Below, piece after piece: positions 7,642-15,455 of a stretch of 41,644 nucleotides of DNA. Made by a program: the position numbers and the translations under genes. The stretch comes from Myxosarcina sp. GA_180221_E-2-1-MAG-40_15 (GTDB lineage Bacteria > Cyanobacteriota > Cyanobacteriia > Cyanobacteriales > Xenococcaceae), in contig JAIMKV010000044.1 in the NCBI GenBank assembly GCA_020692205.1, positions 1-41,644 on the forward strand, read 5' to 3'. The notes under the pieces were generated by a model that was not told where the DNA came from, ran no database searches, and saw only the letters and a program-made list of their open reading frames with translations. Each line of letters begins with the position of its first letter. The first letter of the stretch is position 1.

Positions 7642-8829
7642 ATGAATATCAGCACTTCGACTACTGCAACAACAACAAGTAAAAATCAGTCTCAGATCGA
7701 ACAAGCTTTACAAAATAATGCGGCTGGCGTTTTAATGAATTCTGTAACCAAAAAATATGGTTCATTTACCGCAGTAGAAGATTTAACTTTAGAAATTCCC
7801 GCAGGATATTATTGTTGTTTACTCGGCCCTAGCGGTTGCGGCAAAACCACAGCCTTGCGGATGATTGCAGGACATGAAGAAGTAACTAGTGGCGATATTT
7901 TTATTGGCGGTCGCAAGGTAAATCAGATTCCAGCAGCCAAACGCAGCACCTCGATGATGTTCCAAAGCTATGCCTTATTTCCCCACAAAACTATTTGGGA
8001 GAATATCGAGTTTGGGCTAAAAATGCAGAAAGTACGAGAAGCAGAAAGACGCACCAGAGTCGGAGAAATGTTGGATTTAGTGGGATTGAGTCATTTAGGC
8101 GATCGCAAACCAGACCAACTCAGTGGTGGACAGAGACAGCGAATTGCCCTGGCTCGTTCCTTAGTTACCCGTCCTCAAGTATTGATGTTAGATGAACCTC
8201 TCAGTGCTTTAGATGAAAACTTACGGGTAAGGATGCGCACGGAGTTACGTAAGATTCAAAAGCAATTTGGGATGACTTTTATTCAGGTAACCCACCACGT
8301 AGAAGAAGCCTTTTCCCTTTCTGATCAAATTGTTGTCATGACACACGGCAAAATCGATCAGGTTGCCAGTCCAGAAGAATTATTTGATACACCTGCCTCC
8401 CAATTTGTTGCCAAATTCATGGGCGATAATAATATTTTCCAAGGTAAAGTAATTAATTGCGTTCAAGATAGCGATTTAGATTTAATTCAACTGGAAGTAG
8501 AAGGTTTAGGTACTATTTTCTGTCGCGGACATGGTGTGGTAATAGGAACAGAAGCAGCTTGTTCAATTCGTCCCGATTTGATGTTTGTCGAACCTTATTC
8601 CCCCGATCTTCCTGCTAAGTCCTCCTTAGCTGCCAATCAAATTTCCGCTCGAATTACCGCAGTAGAAATGACAGGCTATGTAACGCGAGTTTGCCTGATG
8701 GCAGAATCGACAGGACAAGAATTACTTTACAAAGTTCGTACCGAAGATTGGCGTTCTAACTCTCTGCACGAAGGTCAATTAGTCGTTCTTAGTTGGTCAA
8801 AAGATAACTGTATTTTTCTTGCTTATTAA
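7642..8829 (+). CDS. ABC transporter ATPase, polyamine/opine type (PotA-like)
   Basis: A 395-residue import ATPase. Walker A GPSGCGKTT is at 62-70, the Q-loop FQSY at 107-110, the signature LSGGQ at 160-164, Walker B VLMLDEP at 180-186 and the switch histidine H218. Residues beyond about 280 form the C-terminal regulatory TOBE-like region typical of the PotA/FbpC/UgpC group. The first 30 residues are a low-complexity Ser/Thr/Gln extension not needed for the fold; ATG 7642 is kept because no better internal start with a ribosome-binding site is seen. It is the first gene of a four-gene unit (ATPase, binding protein, two permeases) and drives uptake across the inner membrane. Substrate class is polyamine, opine, thiamine or similar. 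Confidence 0.9.
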   Translation: MNISTSTTATTTSKNQSQIEQALQNNAAGVLMNSVTKKYGSFTAVEDLTLEIPAGYYCCLLGPSGCGKTTALRMIAGHEEVTSGDIFIGGRKVNQIPAAKRSTSMMFQSYALFPHKTIWENIEFGLKMQKVREAERRTRVGEMLDLVGLSHLGDRKPDQLSGGQRQRIALARSLVTRPQVLMLDEPLSALDENLRVRMRTELRKIQKQFGMTFIQVTHHVEEAFSLSDQIVVMTHGKIDQVASPEELFDTPASQFVAKFMGDNNIFQGKVINCVQDSDLDLIQLEVEGLGTIFCRGHGVVIGTEAACSIRPDLMFVEPYSPDLPAKSSLAANQISARITAVEMTGYVTRVCLMAESTGQELLYKVRTEDWRSNSLHEGQLVVLSWSKDNCIFLAY

Positions 8830-8837
8830 ACTAAAAT

Positions 8838-10145
8838 ATGTCTTCTAAAATTGGTCGGCGCACACTGCTAAAAACAGGATTAGCAGCAGGGGCTACTAGT
8901 ATTGCCGCAATTAGTTGTTCTCCCAAACAAGAAACTTCTGTTAATAAAAGTCCTACCTTAATTACTAACAAAATTAAAGACGTCACTTTACGTTTTGTAG
9001 GGACGGGGGCTGCTCAAAATAACGATATTCGCAACCAAGCAGAAAAAGATTTAGGCTTTAAGTTGCAAATGCGCGCCCTCAGTACTGGCGAAGTGATTCA
9101 AATTGGCATTTCTCAGCCAAAACAATATGATATCTTCGATGGGGAATTCTTTTCTTTACCTTTAGTTTTTCCTTCTGGGAATTTGCAACCAATTGATGTC
9201 AGTCGGATTAAACAATTTGACAAAATTACACCAATTTTTACTACGGGAGAATTATATTCAGGGGCGAAGGTAAATACTTCCCAAGGAACAGCGCCCCGCA
9301 AGGTAATGTTTGTTAAAAATCAAGATTCGACGGAGTTTTCTCAAGAACCAACTAACTGGGCAACGATGATCCCCTATCAGTATGGGGCAGATACTTTGGG
9401 ATATCGTCCCGATCTAGTGGGTAGAAAAATCGAGTCTTGGGCAGAGTTATTCAATCCCGAATTTAAAGGGAGAACGTCTTTGCTAGATATTCCTTCAATT
9501 GGGATTATGGATGCAGCAATGGTGCTGGAATCTCAAGGATTGATGACCTTTAGGGATAAAGGGAACATGACCAAGGAAGAACTGGACAAAGTCACCCAAA
9601 TCTTAATAGATCGCAAACAAGACGGTCATTTTCGAGCATTTTGGAAAACCTTTGATGAGTCGGTTAACTTCATGGCATCAGGAGAAGTTGTGGTGCAGTC
9701 AATGTGGTCGCCTGCCGTCACGGCGGTTAAAGCGAGGGGATTGCCCTGTATTTATGCACCTCTAAAAGAAGGCTATCGTGGTTGGGGCGGTGGTTTAGGC
9801 ATCTCGAAAAACCTCTCTGGTATCGAACTCGATGCAGCTTATGAATATCTCAATTGGGTTGCGGATGGTTGGATTGGAGGATTTTTAAGCAGGCAGGGTT
9901 ACTACAGTTCCACCCCTGAAAATGCCAGGAAGTTTATGAAACCAGAAGAATGGGATTTTTGGTATGAAGGCAAACCTGCTGCCACGGAGATTGTCGATCC
10001 TTATGGGGAGAAGATCGAATCTAAAGGTGCGGTAAGAGATGGCGGTTCTTTTGAAAAGCGCGTAGCTAATATTACCTGTTGGAACTCCTTTATGCAAGAA
10101 CAAGTATATCTCGTCTACAAGTGGACTGAATTTATTGTGGCGTAA
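8838..10145 (+). CDS. Tat-exported lipoprotein, ABC substrate-binding (PotD-like)
   Basis: A 435-residue periplasmic binding protein that begins 8 bases after the ATPase. The N-terminus has a twin-arginine motif (GRRTLLKTG at 6-14) and a lipobox ending AISC (C27), so it should be exported folded by Tat and lipid-anchored. The body fits the family-1/PotD fold: YDIFDGEFFSLPLVF, WATMIPYQYGADTLGY, WAELFNPEFKGRTSLLD and the GGLGISKNLSGIELDAAYEYLNW block are the kind of segments seen in polyamine/opine binding proteins. It captures substrate for the two permeases downstream. Ligand cannot be assigned; hydantoin- or amine-type compounds would suit the neighbouring racemase, but that is inference. 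Confidence 0.85.
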   Translation: MSSKIGRRTLLKTGLAAGATSIAAISCSPKQETSVNKSPTLITNKIKDVTLRFVGTGAAQNNDIRNQAEKDLGFKLQMRALSTGEVIQIGISQPKQYDIFDGEFFSLPLVFPSGNLQPIDVSRIKQFDKITPIFTTGELYSGAKVNTSQGTAPRKVMFVKNQDSTEFSQEPTNWATMIPYQYGADTLGYRPDLVGRKIESWAELFNPEFKGRTSLLDIPSIGIMDAAMVLESQGLMTFRDKGNMTKEELDKVTQILIDRKQDGHFRAFWKTFDESVNFMASGEVVVQSMWSPAVTAVKARGLPCIYAPLKEGYRGWGGGLGISKNLSGIELDAAYEYLNWVADGWIGGFLSRQGYYSSTPENARKFMKPEEWDFWYEGKPAATEIVDPYGEKIESKGAVRDGGSFEKRVANITCWNSFMQEQVYLVYKWTEFIVA

Positions 10146-10150
10146 GGGAG

Positions 10151-10216
10151 AAAAGTAAAAAGTAAAAAATTAAAAAGTATTGCAATTATTATATATTTCT
10201 TTTGACTTTTGACTTT
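10151..10216. repeat. Degenerate heptamer repeat with inverted halves
   Basis: An A-rich run built of AGTAAAA-like units (10151-10178) is followed by a T-rich run of GACTTTT-like units (10200-10216), so the two halves can pair imperfectly. Such heptamer tracts are common in cyanobacterial spacers. This one separates the binding-protein gene from its permease gene and might weaken readthrough within the operon. Confidence 0.4.
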
Positions 10217-10226
10217 CCCAAAGCTT

Positions 10227-11081
10227 ATGTTAAACAACAAAAATTTATCAACTTACCTATTGGTAACACCGCAAACTTTAATTTTTGTCTTATTTTTAGT
10301 GTTACCAATTATCGCGATCGCCATTGTCAGTTTTTGGAATTTTAATGGCTTTGCTATGACTCCAGGTTTTACTCTTAGTAATTACTTGGGGATATTTACT
10401 TCTAAAGTTTATTTGTCTACTTATCTGAATACCTTTAAATTTGCCGCGATCGTTTGGTTGATTTGCTTGTTAATTAGCTATCCTGTGGCTTATTTTTTGG
10501 CATTTCAGATTAAAAGCCCGCAATGGCAAACGATTTGGTTTTTAATCTGTACTGTTCCCTTCTTAACTTCTAATATCATTCGTATGATTGCCTGGATTCC
10601 TTTTTTGGGTAGAGAAGGATTACTCAATCAAGCCTTAATGGGACTAAATCTTATTGATCGCCCAATTGAAATATTTTTGTTTTCTGATTTTGCCGTCGTT
10701 TTGGCGATGGTGCAACTGTATTGTCTATTTATGATTGCACCAATCTTCAATAGTATGGTCAGGATTGATCGCGCTTTAGTTTCGGCTGCTGAAGATTTAG
10801 GTTCATCTAGTTTCCAAATTCAAAAAGAAATTATCTTACCTCTATCTGCCCCAGGAATTGCGATCGGTTCGATTTTTGTTGTGACTTTAGTTATGGGTGA
10901 ATTTGCGACGATGCGTTTAATGAGTGGCGGTAAATCCTCTTCTGTTGGCTATCTAATTAAAAACCAAATTGACAGTTTACAGTATCCGATGGCAGCAGCT
11001 AACGCGATCGTCTTGCTACTTTTAGCCTTAATAGTTGTGGCTTTAATTTTACGTACTGTAGATATTCGCAAACAACTTTGA
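10227..11081 (+). CDS. ABC transporter permease, PotB-like
   Basis: An inner-membrane permease of about 284 residues with six hydrophobic segments. The EAA loop that docks on the ATPase is visible as SAAEDLGSSSFQIQKEIILPL near two-thirds of the length. The frame is open from a TTG at 10209, but those six extra codons lie in the heptamer repeat; ATG at 10227 begins a normal N-terminus and is preferred. Paired with the next gene it forms the membrane channel of the importer starting at 7642. Confidence 0.87.
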   Translation: MLNNKNLSTYLLVTPQTLIFVLFLVLPIIAIAIVSFWNFNGFAMTPGFTLSNYLGIFTSKVYLSTYLNTFKFAAIVWLICLLISYPVAYFLAFQIKSPQWQTIWFLICTVPFLTSNIIRMIAWIPFLGREGLLNQALMGLNLIDRPIEIFLFSDFAVVLAMVQLYCLFMIAPIFNSMVRIDRALVSAAEDLGSSSFQIQKEIILPLSAPGIAIGSIFVVTLVMGEFATMRLMSGGKSSSVGYLIKNQIDSLQYPMAAANAIVLLLLALIVVALILRTVDIRKQL

Positions 11082-11118
11082 GAAGTAGGAAATTAAAAAT
11101 TAAAAGGTAAATAAAGAA

Positions 11119-11934
11119 ATGGATAAATATAAGCGATCGCTTTCTTATTATTTTCTAGCAGCTTTTTTTGGTTTATTTGTCTTATTTCTTTATGGCCCAA
11201 TGTTGTCGATGTTTTTATTATCACTTCAAGGGACAAAAGGAACTTTGACTTTCCCTATGCGTGGATTTAGTTTTTATTGGCTTCAATCTGTATTTGCCGA
11301 ACAGCGTGTTGGTAATTTTGTTGAGGCATTTGGCAGGTCTTTTTCTTTAGCAATAATTATTGCTTTGATTACAGTAGTTTTTAGCGTTTTGGCAGGATTA
11401 GCTTTTCGTAAACAATTTAAAGGTTCAAGTGCAATTTTTTACCTAACTATTTCTAGTTTAATTGTTCCTAGCATTTTAGTTTCTTTAGGTATTGGTATTT
11501 TATTTAGCTTAATAAATTTACCAGTTCAATGGTTTTCTTCCGCCTTAGCTGGACATTTAACTTGGACATTACCCTTTGCTTTTTTAATTATGTTAGGCAT
11601 CTTTGGTCGGTTTAATCCTGCTTATGAAGAAGCTGCCCGCGATTTAGGTGCGAGTGAAACAACCACCTTCTGGGAAGTAATTTTTCCTTTAATTGCTGCT
11701 AGTGTAGTCGGTGTAGCTTTGCTTGGATTCACCCTTTCTTACGATGAATTTACCCGTACTTCGCTAATTTCTGGAGCAACTAATACCTTGCCTTTGGAAA
11801 TATTTGGCATGACGACTAATGTCACTTCTCCTGCACTTTACGCTTTAGGCACTTTAACTACTATTTTTTCTTTTGCTCTAATTGGAGTTACTTTATTTAC
11901 CATCCAATTTTTATCTCGTCGTCAAATAAAATAA
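11119..11934 (+). CDS. ABC transporter permease, PotC-like
   Basis: A 271-residue second permease of the polyamine/opine-type importer, with six hydrophobic segments. The EAA loop reads YEEAARDLGASETTTFWEVIFPL, close to the PotC consensus, and the YDEFTRTSLISG segment follows. It starts 37 bases after the PotB-like gene and is the last gene of the unit; the next unit has its own promoter at 11957. No hairpin terminator is obvious between them, so some readthrough into the second importer is possible. Confidence 0.88.
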   Translation: MDKYKRSLSYYFLAAFFGLFVLFLYGPMLSMFLLSLQGTKGTLTFPMRGFSFYWLQSVFAEQRVGNFVEAFGRSFSLAIIIALITVVFSVLAGLAFRKQFKGSSAIFYLTISSLIVPSILVSLGIGILFSLINLPVQWFSSALAGHLTWTLPFAFLIMLGIFGRFNPAYEEAARDLGASETTTFWEVIFPLIAASVVGVALLGFTLSYDEFTRTSLISGATNTLPLEIFGMTTNVTSPALYALGTLTTIFSFALIGVTLFTIQFLSRRQIK

Positions 11935-11956
11935 AGCAAGTCAACAATTGTCTTTT

Positions 11957-11998
11957 GTATTTATCTATACAATATTTTGATTAACTATTGTATACAGT
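11957..11998 (+). promoter_or_regulatory. NtcA-type promoter of the amino-acid importer
   Basis: GTA (11957-11959), eight bases, TAC (11968-11970), 22 bases, then TACAGT (11993-11998) as -10 box. The predicted start near 12005 leaves a leader of about 36 bases before ATG 12041. It is the third member of the identical promoter set. Confidence 0.75.
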
Positions 11999-12002
11999 AT
12001 TC
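11990..12002. promoter_or_regulatory. GTATAC-N-GTATTC operator, copy 3
   Basis: GTATACAGTATTC differs by one half-site base from the palindrome at 6438-6450. Outer flanks CTATT and AATAG add further dyad symmetry (one extra A on the right). It overlaps the -10 box exactly as in the other two copies. Confidence 0.6.
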
Positions 12003-12040
12003 AAATAGATAAAAGCAAAGGTTTTTCCTTTGAACCAGAG

Positions 12041-12715
12041 ATGAACTATTCATTTGATTTTTCTGTAGTCTGGGAAAATATTGATATCTTACTGGCGGGA
12101 GCTTGGTTGACTCTAAAGATATCGCTAGTGGCGATCGCTTTTGGCTTAGTTATCGGTGTTATCGGTTCACTGTGTCGGACTTCTGGGAATAAAATTTTGA
12201 ATGCGATCACCTTGGCTTATGTAGAAGTTATTCGCAACACGCCCTATTTAATTCAGCTATTTTTTATCTTTTTTGGCTTACCCAATTTAGGCATTAAGCT
12301 ATCGGCAGAACAAGCAGCAATTCTTTCGCTAGCGGTTAATTTTGGCGCGTATTCAACTGAAATCGTCAGGGCGGGAGTCGAAAGTATTCCCCAGGGACAA
12401 TGGGAAGCAGGTATGGCGATTGGCTTTAAGAAACTGGCAATATTTCGCTACATAGTCATTCCACCAGCTTTAGCCAATATTTATCGAGCCTTAGTCGGTC
12501 AAGTAATTTTAGCAGTACTGTTTACGAGTATCGTATCGCAAATTGCCGCCGAAGATTTAACCTATGCAGGAGATTATTTAAACTCTCGTACTTTTCGCAG
12601 CTTTGAGATTTATTTTACCGTCGCCCTGCTTTATCTAGCGATTGTCTGGCTAATCAAAGGAGTGGCTTTCCTGATTGAAAACCAAGCATTTAAGTTTGCC
12701 AAATATAGACGTTAG
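12041..12715 (+). CDS. Polar amino-acid ABC permease 1
   Basis: A 224-residue permease of the His/Glu/Gln/Arg/opine (PAAT) family. It shows the family core: VEVIRNTPYLIQLFFIFFGLP, then GAYSTEIVRAGVESIPQGQWEAGMAIGF, the EAA-type docking loop. About five membrane segments. It is the first gene of a tight four-gene unit (permease, permease, binding protein, ATPase) whose promoter carries an NtcA box and the shared GTATAC operator. The exact amino acid is not predictable. Confidence 0.93.
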   Translation: MNYSFDFSVVWENIDILLAGAWLTLKISLVAIAFGLVIGVIGSLCRTSGNKILNAITLAYVEVIRNTPYLIQLFFIFFGLPNLGIKLSAEQAAILSLAVNFGAYSTEIVRAGVESIPQGQWEAGMAIGFKKLAIFRYIVIPPALANIYRALVGQVILAVLFTSIVSQIAAEDLTYAGDYLNSRTFRSFEIYFTVALLYLAIVWLIKGVAFLIENQAFKFAKYRR

Positions 12716-12733
12716 TTTTGGGAATCTAAATTG

Positions 12734-13387
12734 ATGGACGAATTTACACTTTCTCGTATATTCATTAACTTAATCATTGCTACCAAGTGGACGTTAATTC
12801 TTTCGGCGATCGCCTTTATCGGCGGTGGTATTGTTGGTTTTATTGTGATGCTAATGCGCCTCTCTGCCAGTAAATGGCTAAGAGGCGTTAGTTTTGTCTA
12901 TGTTGAATTCTTCCAAGGAACACCTTTACTGCTACAGCTATTTTTGGCCTTCTTTGGACTTTCGGTGGTATTTGGCATCAACTTATCTCCGTTAGTAGCA
13001 GCTACTCTGGCTTTAACAGGATTTACCAGTGCTTTTTTGGCCGATATTTGGCGCGGTTCGATTGAATCTTTGCCACCAGGACAGTGGGAAGCGGGTTCGG
13101 CGATTGGCTTTGGCTATTTAAAACAAATGCAGCTAATTATCTTACCCCAGGCGGTAAAAAGCGCGATCGCCCCTACCATTGGCTTTTTAGTGCAGGTAAT
13201 TAAGGGAACTTCTTTAGCTTCAATTATTGGCTTCACTGAGCTATCTAGATCTGCTGCTTTGATTAATAACGTAACTCTGCAATCACTGCTGATTTTTGGT
13301 TTGGCAGGTTTAATTTACTTTGCAGTCTGCTATCCTCTGTCTACCTGGAGTCAGTATTTAGAGAAAAAATTAGCTTATGAGACTTAA
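12734..13387 (+). CDS. Polar amino-acid ABC permease 2
   Basis: A second PAAT-family permease of 217 residues. The same core is present: VEFFQGTPLLLQLFLAFFGL and WRGSIESLPPGQWEAGSAIGF. It pairs with the preceding permease as a heterodimeric channel. The frame also opens at a TTG at 12731, directly before ATG 12734; the ATG is chosen. It begins 18 bases after the first permease and ends 11 bases before the binding-protein gene, so co-transcription is near certain. Confidence 0.92.
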   Translation: MDEFTLSRIFINLIIATKWTLILSAIAFIGGGIVGFIVMLMRLSASKWLRGVSFVYVEFFQGTPLLLQLFLAFFGLSVVFGINLSPLVAATLALTGFTSAFLADIWRGSIESLPPGQWEAGSAIGFGYLKQMQLIILPQAVKSAIAPTIGFLVQVIKGTSLASIIGFTELSRSAALINNVTLQSLLIFGLAGLIYFAVCYPLSTWSQYLEKKLAYET

Positions 13388-13398
13388 ATGCGATCGCC

Positions 13399-14304
13399 AT
13401 GACTTTAGATTTTTTAAAAGCACTATTTCCTACCAGCTTTCAACGAGCTTTAGCATTGTTTGTTGCCAGTTTCTTACTTACCGTTAGCATTGCCTCGTGT
13501 TCAGGAGGAGATTCCGATGCAGTTAAATCCGAAGCGAATATCTCTCCTGATAACATTGCCCAATTAGCTGAAGGGGGAGGCACTTTACAAGATATTCAAG
13601 CAGCAGGAAAAATCAATATTGCCGTACCTGCCGACTTTCCTCCCTTTGGGGCGGTAGGAGTGAATATGGAGCCCAGAGGATACGATATCGACGTAGCTAA
13701 TCAAATTGCCGCAGGATTAGGGGTGAAAGCAGAACTCGTCTCGGTAGTAGGAAATTACCGCATTCCTTTTTTACAAACAGCTCGAGTGGATTTGGTGATT
13801 TCTAGCTTAGGCAAAAACGAAGAAAGAGCAGCTATTATCGACTTTTCCCAACCTTATGCACCTTTCTTTTCGGGAATCTATGGCAGACCAAATATTAAGG
13901 TAGCTTCCCTGGGTGAACTTCAAGGACAAACCGTCGGTGTAGCCCAAGGTTCTCTCGAAGACCTAGAAATCTCTAAGCTGCCCCCAGATCAGGTAGATAT
14001 TAAACGCTATGCCAATAATAGTTTGACAGCTTCAGCATTGGTATCAGGACAGGTAGATTTAATTGCGACAGGAAATGTAGTAGCAGCCAAATTAATTCAG
14101 GACAATCCCGAGCAAAAAATTGAGAGTAAGTTTGTGATGAAAGATTCTCCCTGTTACGTTGGTCTCCGTAAAAAGGATACAGAACTTTTACAACAGGTAA
14201 ATAATATTATTGCTAATCTCAAACAAACTGGGAAATTAAATCAATTGTCTTTAAAGTGGTTTGGCGAACCTCTGCCTAAAGATTTAGCTGCTGCTACTAC
14301 TTAA
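13399..14304 (+). CDS. Family-3 amino-acid-binding lipoprotein
   Basis: A 301-residue periplasmic binding protein (SBP_bac_3). Residues about 15-34 form a lipoprotein signal with lipobox IASC (C34), followed by a Ser/Asp-rich linker. The mature part starts a typical type-II fold: INIAVPADFPPFG, RGYDIDVANQIAAGLG, ARVDLVISSLGKNEERAAIIDFSQPY, and closes with LNQLSLKWFGEPLP. These are the amino-acid-contacting regions of the family. It supplies the two PAAT permeases upstream. Its sequence suggests a polar amino acid or related nitrogenous ligand; nothing more specific is safe. Confidence 0.92.
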   Translation: MTLDFLKALFPTSFQRALALFVASFLLTVSIASCSGGDSDAVKSEANISPDNIAQLAEGGGTLQDIQAAGKINIAVPADFPPFGAVGVNMEPRGYDIDVANQIAAGLGVKAELVSVVGNYRIPFLQTARVDLVISSLGKNEERAAIIDFSQPYAPFFSGIYGRPNIKVASLGELQGQTVGVAQGSLEDLEISKLPPDQVDIKRYANNSLTASALVSGQVDLIATGNVVAAKLIQDNPEQKIESKFVMKDSPCYVGLRKKDTELLQQVNNIIANLKQTGKLNQLSLKWFGEPLPKDLAAATT

Positions 14305-14317
14305 CTAGGAGAAACAA

Positions 14318-15106
14318 ATGACTAACTTTCAACCGCGATCGCACTCATCAAATACGGCTATCTTAGAAACTAAACCAATTATTGTCGCCCGCGATGTCGA
14401 GAAATGGTATGACAATGGTTTTCACGTACTTAAAGGGGTAAGCTCAACTATTAATCAGGGTGAAGTTGTCGTGTTAATGGGGCCTTCTGGTTCAGGTAAA
14501 TCTACTTTTATTCGTACCTTCAACGGTTTAGAACCCTATCAAAAAGGCAGGATTGAAATTGATGGCACTCTCATTGCCCATAACCAGAAAGGAATCGAAT
14601 TATTACGCCGCGAAGTTGGCATGGTATTTCAGCAGTTTAATCTCTTTCCCCACCTTACAGTGCTTAAAAATATTACCTTGGGTCCAACTCATTTACGAGG
14701 CTTATCTAAACCCCAAGCCAAAGCAAATGCCATGCAGTTATTAGCAAAAGTTGGTATTGCTCATCAAGCTAATAAATATCCAGGACAACTTTCTGGTGGA
14801 CAACAACAACGGGTAGCCATTGCCCGTGCTTTAGCCATGCAGCCAAAAGTAATGCTGTTTGACGAACCCACCAGCGCACTCGATCCAGAAATGGTACGGG
14901 AAGTATTAGATGTCATGAGAAGCCTTGCAGAATCGGGGATGACTATGGTTTGCGTTACCCACGAGGTAGGTTTTGCCCGCGAAGTTGCCGATCGCATTAT
15001 CTTTTTAGCTGATGGTACTTTAGTTGCTGATACTACTCCCGATGAGTTTTTTAATAACCCGAAAGAAGAACGCTTACAAAAGTTCCTTGCTCAGATTTTA
15101 CATTAG
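14318..15106 (+). CDS. Amino-acid ABC importer ATPase (GlnQ-like)
   Basis: A 262-residue ATPase with Walker [10 protein letters not shown] at 55-63, Q-loop [16 protein letters not shown] near 104-119, signature LSGGQ at 158-162, Walker B VMLFDEP at 178-184 and switch H215. The pattern [14 protein letters not shown] is diagnostic of the polar-amino-acid (GlnQ/HisP) subgroup. An AGGAG-like ribosome-binding site lies before ATG 14318 (CTAGGAGAAACAAATG). It ends the four-gene unit, with a palindromic terminator 7 bases downstream. Confidence 0.94.
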   Translation: MTNFQPRSHSSNTAILETKPIIVARDVEKWYDNGFHVLKGVSSTINQGEVVVLMGPSGSGKSTFIRTFNGLEPYQKGRIEIDGTLIAHNQKGIELLRREVGMVFQQFNLFPHLTVLKNITLGPTHLRGLSKPQAKANAMQLLAKVGIAHQANKYPGQLSGGQQQRVAIARALAMQPKVMLFDEPTSALDPEMVREVLDVMRSLAESGMTMVCVTHEVGFAREVADRIIFLADGTLVADTTPDEFFNNPKEERLQKFLAQILH

Positions 15107-15113
15107 TTAGTAG

Positions 15114-15133
15114 GGGCTTTTCGCGAAAAGCCC
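15114..15133. terminator. Bidirectional palindromic terminator
   Basis: A perfect 20-base palindrome, GGGCTTTTCGCGAAAAGCCC, lies between the convergent GlnQ-like gene and the small minus-strand gene ending at 15141. There is no long T-run after it on the plus strand, so efficiency is uncertain, but its position fits termination in both directions. Confidence 0.65.
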
Positions 15134-15140
15134 TCACAAA

Positions 15141-15293
15141 TTATTTGGTTTGTTGCTGACTTGCTCTTTTATGCCGGGCGGGATTTTTAGTCTCAGAAAA
15201 TCCATAGGACATCAGGATGGCTGCGGTTTGAGGATTAACTGACTCAATTGCAGTTTTGTTTTTATTACCAGAAAATGATTTGAACAATCTCAT
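15141..15293 (-). CDS. Unannotated 50-residue basic protein
   Basis: A short frame of 50 residues, beginning MRLFKSFSGNKNKTAIE and ending KNPARHKRASQQQTK; rich in Lys, Arg, Ser and Gln, strongly basic, with no membrane segment. The case for it being real is its start: a full AGGAGG (minus-strand sequence at 15302-15307) sits 8 bases before the ATG, the best ribosome-binding site in the whole window. It lies downstream of sucD on the same strand and ends 8 bases before a palindromic terminator. I do not recognise the family. A promoter of its own may lie in the 160-base spacer, which has a TATAT-rich stretch near 15405. Confidence 0.65.
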   Translation of the reverse strand: MRLFKSFSGNKNKTAIESVNPQTAAILMSYGFSETKNPARHKRASQQQTK

Positions 15294-15455
15294 ATTATTT
15301 GCCTCCTATAGCTGAAATGATTTGAGGCGCGTTTCTTCGGGCTATGCCTACTTCCGTCCTAATTTAATTGACTTAGATTCAGGATAAACGTTTAAGTTTT
15401 TTCTGTATATATTGTAACAAACAACTAGCAAACGGAAGCAAGAAAGTTGATAATC

